Source: Sphingomonas sp.
GTDB taxonomy: Bacteria > Pseudomonadota > Alphaproteobacteria > Sphingomonadales > Sphingomonadaceae
Assembly: GCF_029239295.1 (NCBI RefSeq)
Contig: NZ_JAQZBC010000009.1
Location: 1 to 64,000 of the forward strand
Direction: 5' to 3'
Length of the DNA stretch: 64,000 nucleotides
Part shown: piece by piece, positions 31,198-40,040 of the stretch
Layout of the letters: each line of letters opens with the position of its first letter
How positions within the stretch are numbered: the first letter of the stretch is position 1
Notes under the pieces: generated by a model
Seen by the model: only the letters and a program-made list of their open reading frames with translations
Databases searched by the model: none
What the model was told of the DNA's origin: nothing
Translations under genes and position numbers: made by a program

Positions 31198-33018
31198 TCA
31201 GGCGAGCGTCAGTCCCTTCATGCTGCCTTCGTCACGCCACGCCTTGATCGTGTTGAAGAAGGCGACCGGTCCTTTGCCGTAGCTGGAGAAGCTGGCGGCC
31301 TTGGGGCTGAGCTGGCCTTCCCCATTGTAATAGCCGGGAGTGCATTCCTCGAGGAACTTGCGGCGATCCAGCACGGACGAGAGGATCTCGTCCGTCCACG
31401 CATTCTCCGCCTCTTCGGTCGCCTCGACGCGCGATTTCTGCGCCCGCATCGCTTCACCGATGATGTGCGCGGCATGGCCCGCCTGCTCCAGCAAGGCGTG
31501 CGGGTAATTCGCGGTGAAACCCGACTGGATCACCGAAAAGATGAACATGTTGGGGAAGCCGTTGACGGTCATCCCGTGCAGCGTCCGGCCGCCGTCAGCC
31601 CATTTCTCCTCGAGCGAGCGGCCGCCGGTGCCGTGAACGTCATAGCCGGCGCGCCGGGCATAGCTGGTGCCGACTTCGAAGCCGGTGCCGAAGATCAGGC
31701 AGTCGAGCTTGTACTCGGTGCCCGCCACGACCACGCCATCACGGGTGATCCGTTCGACCCCCTGACCCTGCGTATCGACCAGCGATACGTTGGGGCGGTT
31801 GAACGTCGCCAGATAATCGTCGTGGAAGCAAGGTCGCTTGCAGAACTGGTTGTACCACGGCTTCAGCGCGTCGGCAGTGTCCATGTCCTGCACCACTTCA
31901 TCCACGCGCGCGCGGATCGATTCCATTTTCTGGAAATCTGCGAGCTGCACCAGCTCATCCGGGTTCTGCGCGCCTGACTTTGCCGCCTTCATCCGGGCGA
32001 TGATGCCCAGATTGCGGATGATGTCGGTCCAGCCGTCGTTGACCAGATCCTCTTCTGCCCAGCCGCCCGAGACCAGGGTGTTGAAATTTTCCATTCGCTG
32101 CTGGTGCCATCCCGGCGTCAGCGACTGCGCCCATTGCGGGTCGGTCGGCCGATCGCCGCGCACGTCGATCGACGACGGCGTGCGCTGAAACACGAACAAT
32201 TGCTTCGCGGTCGCGCCGAGATGCGGGACGCATTGCACCGCGGTCGCACCGGTACCAATGATTCCGACGACCTTGTCGCCGAGCTTGTCCAGCCCGCCAT
32301 TCTGGTCGCCCCCGGTATAGTCATAGTCCCACCGACTGGTGTGGAACGTGTGCCCCTGAAACTCCTCGATGCCGGGGATGCCGGGCAGCTTCGGCCGGTG
32401 CAACGGCCCGTTCGCCATGATGACGAAGCGAGCACGGATCGCGTCACCACGATTGGTCGAGATGATCCAGCGCCGGTCCTCCTCGTTCCACGTCAGGTCA
32501 GTGACCTCCGTCTGGAACACGGCATCGCGATAAAGATCGAACCGCTCGGCGATGCGGCGCGAATAGGCGCGGATCTCAGGACCCTGGCTGTACTTGCGTT
32601 CCGGGATGAAGCCGGTTTCCTCGAGCAGCGGAAGATAGACATAGCTCTCGATATCGCAGGCCGCGCCGGGGTAGCGGTTCCAATACCAGGTGCCGCCGAA
32701 CTCGCCGCCCTTTTCGATGATGCGGACGTCTGCAATCCCCGCCTCACGCAGCTTCGCGCCCGCCAGCAGCCCGCCGAAGCCGCCGCCGATCACGACCACG
32801 TCCTTCTCGTCTGTGAGCGGCGCGCGATCGAGCGGTTGTTCGATGTACGGGTCTTCGAGGTAGTGGGCGAACTTGCCTGCCATTTCGACATATTGTTCAT
32901 TCGCATCGGCGCGTAGCCGCTTGTCGCGCTCGGCCAGATATTTCGCCTTCAGCGCGGCCGGATCGAAATCAAACCCGGTGTCGGGCGCAGCGTGGATCGC
33001 TTGCGACTCGAGTGTCAT
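31198..33018 (-). CDS. Flavin-containing Baeyer-Villiger-type monooxygenase
   Basis: A 606-residue class B flavoprotein monooxygenase of the cyclohexanone/phenylacetone monooxygenase type. The FAD loop GGGFGG is at 78-83. The type I BVMO fingerprint is Phe220-x-Gly222-xxx-His226-xxx-Trp230-Asp231, and a second Rossmann loop (GTGATA) follows at about residue 255. The Trp-Asp ending rather than Trp-Pro occurs in a recognised subset. GAGGAGAGG precedes the ATG. It converts ketones to esters or lactones using NADPH and O2. The substrate cannot be deduced. A palindrome lies about 70 bases upstream. Confidence 0.93.
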   Translation of the reverse strand: MTLESQAIHAAPDTGFDFDPAALKAKYLAERDKRLRADANEQYVEMAGKFAHYLEDPYIEQPLDRAPLTDEKDVVVIGGGFGGLLAGAKLREAGIADVRIIEKGGEFGGTWYWNRYPGAACDIESYVYLPLLEETGFIPERKYSQGPEIRAYSRRIAERFDLYRDAVFQTEVTDLTWNEEDRRWIISTNRGDAIRARFVIMANGPLHRPKLPGIPGIEEFQGHTFHTSRWDYDYTGGDQNGGLDKLGDKVVGIIGTGATAVQCVPHLGATAKQLFVFQRTPSSIDVRGDRPTDPQWAQSLTPGWHQQRMENFNTLVSGGWAEEDLVNDGWTDIIRNLGIIARMKAAKSGAQNPDELVQLADFQKMESIRARVDEVVQDMDTADALKPWYNQFCKRPCFHDDYLATFNRPNVSLVDTQGQGVERITRDGVVVAGTEYKLDCLIFGTGFEVGTSYARRAGYDVHGTGGRSLEEKWADGGRTLHGMTVNGFPNMFIFSVIQSGFTANYPHALLEQAGHAAHIIGEAMRAQKSRVEATEEAENAWTDEILSSVLDRRKFLEECTPGYYNGEGQLSPKAASFSSYGKGPVAFFNTIKAWRDEGSMKGLTLA

Positions 33019-33087
33019 CTGCCTCTCCTCGTCCCATATTCTTGGAACGCATTATGACTCGGAGTGAGGCAGAGGTGTAGAGTGCAA

Positions 33088-33104
33088 CCGAACTAAAGTT
33101 ACGG
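33088..33104. promoter_or_regulatory. Candidate operator upstream of the monooxygenase gene
   Basis: CCG-AACT-AA-AGTT-A-CGG forms a near-perfect inverted repeat in the 97-base gap between the monooxygenase start and the PPK2 stop. Its size suits a dimeric repressor. No regulator gene is adjacent. Confidence 0.35.
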
Positions 33105-33115
33105 AATGTTGGGGA

Positions 33116-33871
33116 TCAGCGTTCGAGGCGCCCGTCGCCGATCGCGCTCGCCTCGAAAGTGAAGAGGGTGTCGGGATCGGGCTTGTGGACATCGTTGGCG
33201 ATCGAAGCGGGTGCCAATTCGTGCAGCAGATGCTGAATAATCGCGCGGCGGGCGCGCTTCTTGTGATCCGCGCGGACGCACACCCACGGGGCGATCGGCG
33301 TGCTGGTGCGCGTCAGCATCGTATCCCGCGCGGTCGTGTACCCGTCCCACTCCTTCACCGCGACCTTGTCGAGTGCGGAGATCTTCAGCGCCTTCAGGGG
33401 ATCGCTACGACGTGATTCGAGCCGCTTGGCCTGTTCGTCATGCGAGATATCCAGCCACAGTTTCACGATCCTGATGCCCGACCCAATCAGCATCGCCTCG
33501 AAACCGGGAACATCTTTCAGGAAGCGCGCCTGTTCCTCGGCGGTGGAGAAGCCGTTGACAACCTCCACGCCCGCGCGATTGTACCAGCTGCGATTGAAGA
33601 TCACGAGCTCGCCGGCGGCGGGCAGATGCTCGACATAACGCTGGAAATACCATTGCGAGCGCTCTTGCGCGGTCGGCTTCGGCAGCGCGACGACGCGGGT
33701 GTGCCGCACTGCCAGGTGCCGGGTGATCTGGCGGATCGCGCCATCCTTGCCGGCGGTATCGCGGCCTTCGAGGATGACGAGGGCGCGCTCACCGGATTCG
33801 GCGGTCCATTGCTGGTAGCGGACCAACGCTACCTGGAGGTCATGATCCTCCTGCTTGTGGTCCGCTCCCAT
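33116..33871 (-). CDS. ppk2: Polyphosphate kinase 2 family protein
   Basis: A 251-residue single-domain PPK2, which transfers phosphate between polyphosphate and nucleotides. The Walker A-type loop is EGRDTAGKDG (about residues 35-44). The partner motif FNRSWYNRAG is at about 92-101, with the lid region after it (the DISHDEQAKRLESR block). Size and motifs fit class I PPK2, which usually favours nucleoside diphosphate phosphorylation. The start at 33871 places it 4 bases after the thiolase stop, so the two are almost certainly co-transcribed. Confidence 0.93.
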   Translation of the reverse strand: MGADHKQEDHDLQVALVRYQQWTAESGERALVILEGRDTAGKDGAIRQITRHLAVRHTRVVALPKPTAQERSQWYFQRYVEHLPAAGELVIFNRSWYNRAGVEVVNGFSTAEEQARFLKDVPGFEAMLIGSGIRIVKLWLDISHDEQAKRLESRRSDPLKALKISALDKVAVKEWDGYTTARDTMLTRTSTPIAPWVCVRADHKKRARRAIIQHLLHELAPASIANDVHKPDPDTLFTFEASAIGDGRLER

Positions 33872-33875
33872 CGGG

Positions 33876-35060
33876 TCAGACCAACTCGACGGCGAGGGCG
33901 GTTGCCTCGCCACCACCGATGCAAAGGCTGGCGATGCCGCGCTTCTTGCCCTGGTTCTTCAGCGCCGCGACCAGTGTGGTGATGATCCGCGCGCCAGAGG
34001 CGCCGATCGGGTGACCGAGCGCGGTGGCGCCGCCGTTCACGTTGATCTTGTCGTGCGGGATGCCGAGGTCCTTCATCGCGAACATCGCGACGCAGGCGAA
34101 CGCCTCGTTGATCTCGAACAGATCCACGTCGTCGATCGACCAGCCCGTCTTCTTGAGCAGCTTCTCGATCGCGCCGACCGGGGCGGTGGTGAACGCCGCC
34201 GGCTCCTGCGCATGTGCGGCGTGGGCGACGATGCGCGCCACCGGCGTCTGGCCATTCGCGCGGGCAGTGCTTTCGCGGCTCAGCACCAGCGCGGCCGCAC
34301 CGTCGGAGATCGAGGAGCTGGTCGCCGCCGTGATCGTGCCGTCCTTGGCAAAGGCAGGACGAAGGGTGGGGATCTTGTCCGGCATGCCGCGGCCTGGCTG
34401 CTCGTCGGTATCGACGACCACCTCACCCTTGCGGGTGGCGACCGTCACCGGGACAATTTCGTCGGCGAAGGCGCCCGACTTGATCGCCGCCTGCGCGCGG
34501 CGCAGCGATTCGATCGAATAATCGTCCTGCGCCTGCCGCGTCAGCTGATAGCCGTTGGCCGTATCCTGCGCGAAGGTGCCCATCGCGCGGCCCGCCTCAT
34601 AAGCGTCTTCGAGCCCGTCCAGGAACATGTGGTCATAGGCCGTGTCATGGCCGATCCGGGCGCCCGAGCGATGCTTCTTCAGGATGTAGGGCGCGTTGGT
34701 CATGCTCTCCATGCCGCCCGCCACGATCAGGTCGGCGGATCCGGCCGCGATCGCCTCTGCGCCCATGATCACGGTCTGCATGCCCGAACCGCACACCTTG
34801 TTCACCGTCGTTGCCTGCACCGACTTGGGAAGGCCCGCCTTGATCGCCGCCTGCCGCGCCGGTGCCTGGCCGAGACCCGCGGGCAGGACGCAGCCCATGT
34901 AGATCCGCTCCACTGCCGCGCCGTCGACACCCGCACGCTCCACTGCCGCCTTCACGGCCGTCGCCCCCAGATCGGTGGCGGAGACGTCGGCCAGTGCCCC
35001 CTGCATGCCGCCCATCGGCGTACGGGCGTAGGAGAGGATGACGACGGAATCGGTGGTCAT
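33876..35060 (-). CDS. Acetyl-CoA C-acyltransferase (thiolase)
   Basis: A 394-residue thiolase. The nucleophile is Cys90 in NKVCGSGMQ. The His of GGATALGHPIGASG and the C-terminal Cys of SLCIGGGEA complete the active site. Length and motifs fit biosynthetic acetoacetyl-CoA thiolases (AtoB/PhaA type) that condense two acetyl-CoA, though degradative use is possible. The ATG at 35060 has GGAG upstream. It is first in a two-gene unit with ppk2. Confidence 0.93.
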   Translation of the reverse strand: MTTDSVVILSYARTPMGGMQGALADVSATDLGATAVKAAVERAGVDGAAVERIYMGCVLPAGLGQAPARQAAIKAGLPKSVQATTVNKVCGSGMQTVIMGAEAIAAGSADLIVAGGMESMTNAPYILKKHRSGARIGHDTAYDHMFLDGLEDAYEAGRAMGTFAQDTANGYQLTRQAQDDYSIESLRRAQAAIKSGAFADEIVPVTVATRKGEVVVDTDEQPGRGMPDKIPTLRPAFAKDGTITAATSSSISDGAAALVLSRESTARANGQTPVARIVAHAAHAQEPAAFTTAPVGAIEKLLKKTGWSIDDVDLFEINEAFACVAMFAMKDLGIPHDKINVNGGATALGHPIGASGARIITTLVAALKNQGKKRGIASLCIGGGEATALAVELV

Positions 35061-35151
35061 GGAAATGAAGCTCCGGGACAAAATCGTATGCCAATCGATC
35101 TAGTGTCGATCGCAAGCGAATACAAAGGGCAAGCCAGCGCGTTGGGCGGCG

Positions 35152-35403
35152 ATGGACAGCATGATCGATGTGTTGAAGTGGGCAGCGGCGATCAGTGGAA
35201 TGATTGCCGCCTTCATGGTCTCGCTGGATCTGGGGCGGCGAGTGACCGGCTGGGGCTTCGTCCTGTTCGTCGGTTCGTCGATCTGCTGGATCAGCGGCGC
35301 CTTGCTGACCGATGACTGGGCGCTGGGCACGCAGAACATCGTGTTGTTCGGGATCAACCTGTTCGGCGTCTATCGTTATCTGATACGAAAGAAGGGTGTC
35401 TGA
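35152..35403 (+). CDS. Small membrane protein of unknown function
   Basis: 83 residues with three hydrophobic segments (about residues 6-24, 33-50 and 60-78), ending in a positively charged RYLIRKKGV tail, which suggests that end is cytoplasmic. No family recognised with confidence. It overlaps the prepilin peptidase gene by 8 bases and is divergent from the thiolase. The tight overlap and plausible membrane topology support it being real. Confidence 0.75.
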   Translation: MDSMIDVLKWAAAISGMIAAFMVSLDLGRRVTGWGFVLFVGSSICWISGALLTDDWALGTQNIVLFGINLFGVYRYLIRKKGV

Positions 35404-36145
35404 CCCCTTCTGGCCGCTCGCGCTCGCCGCTCTGGGCGCAATCCTCGGCAGCTTTCTCGCAACCGTGGCGATCCGCTGGCCGGCTGGCCGATCGGCGCTG
35501 ACCGGCCGGTCGGCGTGCGACGCCTGCGACCGGGCGTTATCGGCTGTCGATCTGATCCCGCTGATCAGCTTTGCCGCGAACCGAGGCCGCGCACGCTGCT
35601 GTGGCGCGGCGATCCCCGCGTTGCACTGGCAGGTCGAGGCCGGGTGCGCGCTTGCGGGGTTGCTCGCCGGACTTGTCGCGAGCGGGGGCGCGGCGCTGCT
35701 GATCGCATCGTTTGGTTGGTTGCTGGTGCTGGTCATCGCGCTCGATGCGACAGAATTGTGGATACCCGATCCGCTTTTGATCATCCTGGCCGCGCTTGGC
35801 ATCATCGCTGCCGCCGTGCTGACGCCCGCTATGGGAGAGCGGATCATCGGCGGCATCGCCGGTTTCGGTTCCTTGTGGCTGATCGGCTTTATTTATCAGC
35901 GGCTGCGCGGCATCGAAGGGCTGGGCGGCGCCGACCCCAAATTGTTCGGCGTGATCGGGCTATGGCTCGGATGGCGGATGCTGCCGCCTGTCCTGCTGCT
36001 GGCGGCAATGGTGGGACTGGGTGTGGTCGCGTGGCGGATGATGACGGGCAGGGCCGTGGCGCGCGATGATGCGCTTCCGTTCGGGGCGTACCTCGCCGTG
36101 GCGGCTTACCCGGCACTGCTGCTCATGGTACGTCTTTCGGCATGA
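35396..36145 (+). CDS. Prepilin peptidase, A24 family (type IV leader peptidase-like)
   Basis: A 249-residue polytopic membrane aspartic protease that removes the leader of type IV pilin-like proteins. The two catalytic aspartates are Asp117 in ALDATELWIPD and Asp180 in the GGADPK motif (GxGD type). The cytoplasmic zinc region has CDAC at 41-44, but the second pair is Cys68-Cys69 in RARCCG rather than the usual CxxC. No N-methylation signature is obvious. It starts with GTG after GAAGG. No pilin genes are adjacent; a TadE/TadG cassette lies 15 kb away. It overlaps its downstream neighbour by ATGA. Confidence 0.85.
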   Translation: MSDPFWPLALAALGAILGSFLATVAIRWPAGRSALTGRSACDACDRALSAVDLIPLISFAANRGRARCCGAAIPALHWQVEAGCALAGLLAGLVASGGAALLIASFGWLLVLVIALDATELWIPDPLLIILAALGIIAAAVLTPAMGERIIGGIAGFGSLWLIGFIYQRLRGIEGLGGADPKLFGVIGLWLGWRMLPPVLLLAAMVGLGVVAWRMMTGRAVARDDALPFGAYLAVAAYPALLLMVRLSA

Positions 36146-36576
36146 TCGCGTTGCTCTTCGCACTGGCCATTGCCGATCCGCCCAGGACCGTATCGCCCAC
36201 GAACGGCCTGCCGCTCGCGCCGCTGCCGCGCCAGGCGCTGCCGGCGCAGGGCTGTGCGGCCTTTCTCTTCACCGGCGGTCAGGCGCGTACATTGGTTGGC
36301 ATGGCAAGTGCCGCGCCGGGAACCTTGCGGATCGCGCTCGACGGCCAAGTCGCCGATTACGCACGACAGAGCCAGACCGGCAGCGCCGGCTTCGGCTTCG
36401 CCACGACCACCGTGTACCAGGCGGGCAACGTCACCGCGACGCTTGAGCTAGCCGTGCAGACGCGCCGTGACCTGTCACAAGGAGCAGTGGTGGATAGCGG
36501 CACGTTGCGTATCGATCGGACCGGCCAGGATACGGTGATCCTGCCGGTCGCTGGCCTGATCGGATGCGCCGCCTGA
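36142..36576 (+). CDS. Exported protein of unknown function
   Basis: 144 residues. A short hydrophobic N-terminus (MIALLFALAIA) is a probable signal peptide, followed by a proline-rich linker (PRTVSPTNGLPLAPLPRQ) and a beta-rich domain with two cysteines (about residues 38 and 142) that could form a disulfide. No family recognised. The start overlaps the prepilin peptidase stop, so it probably belongs to the same operon. Confidence 0.75.
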   Translation: MIALLFALAIADPPRTVSPTNGLPLAPLPRQALPAQGCAAFLFTGGQARTLVGMASAAPGTLRIALDGQVADYARQSQTGSAGFGFATTTVYQAGNVTATLELAVQTRRDLSQGAVVDSGTLRIDRTGQDTVILPVAGLIGCAA

Positions 36577-36607
36577 CGAACAACGACAATAAACGGGGAG
36601 AGGATAG

Positions 36608-38017
36608 ATGAAGGACATTCTGAGCGCCCAGCGCGAAAGCTTCATGGCGGCGCTGCCTGAGCCGATCTCCGTTCGGAAGGACCGGCTCAAGCGCGCCGCC
36701 GCGATGATCCGAGACCATGCCGATCGCTTCTGCGATGCGCTGAGCGAGGATTTCGGTCACCGCAGCCGTGAACAGTCGATGGTCACCGACATCGGCGGGT
36801 CGATCAGCCCGATCAATCATGCGCTGAAGCACCTCGACAAATGGGCTAGGCCGGAGAAGCGGCCGGTCCAGTTCCCGCTCGGCCTGCTCGGCGCAAAGGC
36901 GTGGGTGGAATATCAGCCGAAGGGCGTGATCGGCGTGATCGCGCCGTGGAATTTTCCGGTGAACCTGGTGATGTCACCGCTGGCGGGGGTATTTGCCGCC
37001 GGCAACCGCGCGATGGTCAAGACCAGCGAATTCACCCCCGTGACGGCAGCCTTGTTCGAGGAGATCGTCGGCCGCTATTTCGATCCGACCGAGCTGGCCT
37101 TCGTGTCGGGCGGGCCGGAGATCGGCAAGGCTTTTGCCGAACTTCCATTCGACCATCTGCTCTTCACCGGTGCGACCGGGATCGGCCGCCATATCCTTCA
37201 TGCCGCAGCCGATAATCTGACGCCCGTAACGCTCGAGCTTGGCGGCAAGTCGCCGGTCATCGTCGGCAAGGGCGCCGACGTGAAGCAGGTGAGTGAGCGC
37301 GTGGCGATGGGTAAGATGCTGAACGCCGGGCAGATCTGCCTCGCGCCGGACTATATCCTCGTCCCGTCGGATCAGGAGGGGGCCGTCGTGGAAGGGATCA
37401 AGAACGCAGCCACCGCGATGTACCCGACGCTCCTCTCCAACCCCGATTACACCAGCATCGTGAACGACCGCCATTTCCAGCGGCTCAACGAATGGGTGGA
37501 GGATGCACGCGCCAAAGGGGCGACGGTGGACGTCGTCAATCCGGCGGGCGAGGATTTCGGCAGCACCAACAGCCGCAAGATGCCGCTGCACATCGTTCGC
37601 GACGTGACCGACGACATGACGCTGATGCAGGAGGAGATCTTCGGCCCGATCCTGCCGGTCCGCCGCTATGACGGGATCGATGCCGCAATCGGTGAGGTCA
37701 ATCGACGCGATCGCCCGCTGGGCCTTTACTATTTCGGCAAGGAAGAGGGCGAGCGGCGCCGTGTGCTAGACCGCACCATCTCGGGCGGCGTCACGATCGA
37801 CGACGTGATTTTCCATGTGTCGATGGAGGACCTGCCATTTGGCGGCGTCGGCCCGTCCGGCATGGGATCATACCACGGCCTCGATGGCTTCCGCACGTTC
37901 AGCCATGCTAAGGCGGTTTATCAACAATCGAAGCTGGATGTGGCGAAAATTGCCGGTCTGAAGCCGCCCTATGGCGATGCGGCGCGCAAGGCGGTGGCCC
38001 GCCAGATCGGCGGATGA
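36608..38017 (+). CDS. Coniferyl-aldehyde-type aldehyde dehydrogenase
   Basis: A 469-residue NAD(P)+-dependent aldehyde dehydrogenase. The N-terminus and the block GVIGVIAPWNFPVNLVMSP resemble coniferyl aldehyde dehydrogenases. The general base Glu is in LELGGKSPV and the catalytic Cys in NAGQICLAPDY. EEIFGPILPV and PFGGVGPSGMG follow. The exact aldehyde is uncertain, since this subfamily also includes fatty aldehyde dehydrogenases. GAGAGGA lies before the ATG. It lies 31 bases downstream of the exported protein gene. Confidence 0.92.
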   Translation: MKDILSAQRESFMAALPEPISVRKDRLKRAAAMIRDHADRFCDALSEDFGHRSREQSMVTDIGGSISPINHALKHLDKWARPEKRPVQFPLGLLGAKAWVEYQPKGVIGVIAPWNFPVNLVMSPLAGVFAAGNRAMVKTSEFTPVTAALFEEIVGRYFDPTELAFVSGGPEIGKAFAELPFDHLLFTGATGIGRHILHAAADNLTPVTLELGGKSPVIVGKGADVKQVSERVAMGKMLNAGQICLAPDYILVPSDQEGAVVEGIKNAATAMYPTLLSNPDYTSIVNDRHFQRLNEWVEDARAKGATVDVVNPAGEDFGSTNSRKMPLHIVRDVTDDMTLMQEEIFGPILPVRRYDGIDAAIGEVNRRDRPLGLYYFGKEEGERRRVLDRTISGGVTIDDVIFHVSMEDLPFGGVGPSGMGSYHGLDGFRTFSHAKAVYQQSKLDVAKIAGLKPPYGDAARKAVARQIGG

Positions 38018-38065
38018 TGGGCTTGGCGCGCGGCAAATGCCCGCGCGCCAAACCGCAAATTGGCG

Positions 38066-38224
38066 TTAGTGCGCTTGGGAGATTTCCTCCTTCAGCCGCA
38101 GCTTCTTTTTCTTTAAATCCGCGATGAGCATTGCATCGGGCATAGGCCGATGGGTTTCTTCACTGATGCGCTGATCCAGCGTGGCATGCTTGGCCTCCAG
38201 AGCCGAACGATGCGTGGTCTGCAT
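38066..38224 (-). CDS. DUF465/YdcH-family small protein
   Basis: 52 residues, starting MQTTHRSALEAKHATLDQRI and ending IADLKKKKLRLKEEISQAH, the characteristic YdcH/DUF465 helical hairpin. AAGGAG lies just before the ATG at 38224. Function unknown in the family; these proteins are short coiled coils. It is divergent from a second DUF465 gene. Confidence 0.9.
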   Translation of the reverse strand: MQTTHRSALEAKHATLDQRISEETHRPMPDAMLIADLKKKKLRLKEEISQAH

Positions 38225-38314
38225 ACAGGAATCTCCTTGCTTTGGTTGCGGGGACAAGGAGTAGAACACGCGACGGCGCGATTGTCTCATCGGAAAAGCA
38301 CGCGTCTGCGGCCG

Positions 38315-38333
38315 ATCGCACGTGTCGTGCGAT
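38315..38333. promoter_or_regulatory. Perfect palindrome between the two DUF465 genes
   Basis: ATCGCACG-TGT-CGTGCGAT has 8-bp perfect arms with a 3-nt centre. It lies in the 186-base divergent region, about 90 bases from one start and 80 from the other. It could be an operator or a short RNA hairpin. No regulator is known for it. Confidence 0.4.
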
Positions 38334-38410
38334 GTCACGCAGTTGTAACGAGTTTTCCCACCATCCCCCGATGACCTCTGCTACAGGGGCGTCGCCGGAG
38401 GGAGGGCGAC

Positions 38411-38611
38411 GTGACGGACGATGGCCAGCTGATTGTGCGACTCGGCGAGCTTCGCACCGAACATCGCGATCTCGACGCAGCAATTGTGGCGCTTGGCGAG
38501 GGCGGCGTGGCCGACCAATTGCAGCTCGCCCGGCTGAAGAAACGCAAGCTGCGGCTGCGCGACGAGATCGCGCAGATAGAGGATCAGCTGATCCCCGACA
38601 TTATTGCCTGA
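38411..38611 (+). CDS. DUF465/YdcH-family small protein
   Basis: 66 residues; the segment LARLKKRKLRLRDEIAQIEDQL matches the DUF465 signature and the whole protein is helical and charged. It starts with GTG after a GGAGGGAGGGCGAC tract. It is a second family copy, divergent from the first, and is followed 97 bases later by rcdA. Confidence 0.88.
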   Translation: MTDDGQLIVRLGELRTEHRDLDAAIVALGEGGVADQLQLARLKKRKLRLRDEIAQIEDQLIPDIIA

Positions 38612-38708
38612 CGGTAACAAGGGCGCCGGTTCCGCAATGGGACGATGCCGCCTGCATCACTCGATAACGCGCTGTCGCCCCGCAGCCTGGCCGATGTAAC
38701 GTTGCCGC

Positions 38709-39170
38709 ATGCAGGCATCACGACATGATTCCATAGTCTACCGGCGCTTGATCGACGCCCTGTACGTCGAAGCGATGGTTCTCGCCGACGATGCGCGCAG
38801 CTATTTTGACGATGGTGGGCGCGGCGATCGCGACGCGCTCGATCCGCTCACGCGGGTGACGTTCAGCTGTGAATCGCTGAAGCTGACGACTCGCTTGATG
38901 CACGTCATCGCCTGGCTGCTGACACAGCGCGCGGTGTTGTCAGGTGAACTCTGCGCCAGCGCCGCGCTCGATCCTTCGCGGCGCCTGATCCCGTCTGCCG
39001 ACGATCCGATGCTCGCGGCTGCCCAATTACCGGAGAAGGCGCGGCGGCTGGTCGCGACGAGCGTCGATCTGCACCGCCGCGTGGCCCGGCTCGATGACGT
39101 GCAGGGCGCGACGGTGCCGGAGGAGAGCCCGGCCCGTCAGATGTTCCAGCGATTGTCGATGGCGTTCTGA
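38709..39170 (+). CDS. rcdA: DUF1465 family protein, RcdA-like adaptor
   Basis: A 153-residue all-helical protein of DUF1465 (PF07323), the family of Caulobacter RcdA. RcdA is an adaptor that helps deliver CtrA and other substrates to ClpXP during the cell cycle. The RRLIDALYVEAMVLADDARSYF start, the TRVTFSCESLKLTTRLMHVIAWLL core and the EKARRLVATSVDLHRRVARLD helix are typical. Orthology to Caulobacter RcdA is inferred from family and clade, not proven. Confidence 0.85.
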   Translation: MQASRHDSIVYRRLIDALYVEAMVLADDARSYFDDGGRGDRDALDPLTRVTFSCESLKLTTRLMHVIAWLLTQRAVLSGELCASAALDPSRRLIPSADDPMLAAAQLPEKARRLVATSVDLHRRVARLDDVQGATVPEESPARQMFQRLSMAF

Positions 39171-39231
39171 TCACCGCGGCACCGCGGAGCGCCGGCGATC
39201 TGGAACGAAGTGGTAGCGGTGGGCGCCTAGA

Positions 39232-39951
39232 TCAGGCTACCACTCGCTCCCAATGCCCGGCTTCGAACCCGTCCACCGCCAAGGCAGCGATCCGGTCAGC
39301 CACCACCTCGGGTGGCTTCACCGATGCGGGGTCCTCCCCGGGATAGGCGCGGGCGCGCATCTTGGTCCGCGTGGCACCGGGATCGACAATGGCGGTACGA
39401 ACCCGGCTGATTTCAGCCATTTCGTCGCCGTATGCGCCCAGCAACGTCTCGAACGCCGCCTTCGACGCACCATAAGCGCCCCAATAGGCGCGCGGCTTGC
39501 GGCCGACGGATGACGTGACGCCGATGACACGCGCATCCTTCGAACGGCGCAGCATTGGATCGAACGCCTGGATCAGCGCCACCTGTGCCGACACGTTCAG
39601 CGTCAGCACGTTGGCAAACTCCTTGGGGTCGATCGATGGCACCGCGGCCAGCGTTCCCAGCGTGCCGGCGTTCAGTACCATGACGTCGAGCGCCGACCAG
39701 CGTTCGCTGATCGCCACGGCGAGGCGGGCGATCGCATCATTCGCCGCCAGATCAAGCGGCGCGATGGTGGCCGAGCCGCCCGCGTCGAAGATCGTCTGTT
39801 CGACTTCCTCCAGCGCCGTGGCGGAGCGCGCGGTCAGGATCACGTGCGCGCCCTTGGCGGCCAGTGCGATGGCGGTCGCAGCACCGATCCCGCGGCTCGC
39901 GCCGGTGACGAGGGCTAGTTTGTTCTCGAGAGGCTTGGTCACGTTCATCAT
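39232..39951 (-). CDS. SDR family NAD(P)-dependent oxidoreductase
   Basis: A 239-residue classical short-chain dehydrogenase. The cofactor loop is TGASRGIG near residues 16-23, NAG is at about 94-96, and the catalytic Tyr and Lys are in AYGASKAA with the Ser of TSSVG upstream. Substrate unknown. Two consecutive ATG codons (39951 and 39948) are possible starts. It lies downstream of purF on the same strand with a 90-base gap. Confidence 0.9.
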   Translation of the reverse strand: MMNVTKPLENKLALVTGASRGIGAATAIALAAKGAHVILTARSATALEEVEQTIFDAGGSATIAPLDLAANDAIARLAVAISERWSALDVMVLNAGTLGTLAAVPSIDPKEFANVLTLNVSAQVALIQAFDPMLRRSKDARVIGVTSSVGRKPRAYWGAYGASKAAFETLLGAYGDEMAEISRVRTAIVDPGATRTKMRARAYPGEDPASVKPPEVVADRIAALAVDGFEAGHWERVVA

Positions 39952-40040
39952 CCCGGATTAGTCCCGGGACGCGCTCTCCCGCAACTCCATGGTGCCGCCG
40001 CAGCGACAGATTGAAGCCGAAGGTCGGCGACGAAGGCGGT

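Noticed and set aside
33855..35315. Open frame of about 486 codons antisense to the thiolase
   Set aside because: No domain, low-complexity Arg/Asp/Gly content, opposite to a gene with an intact active site.
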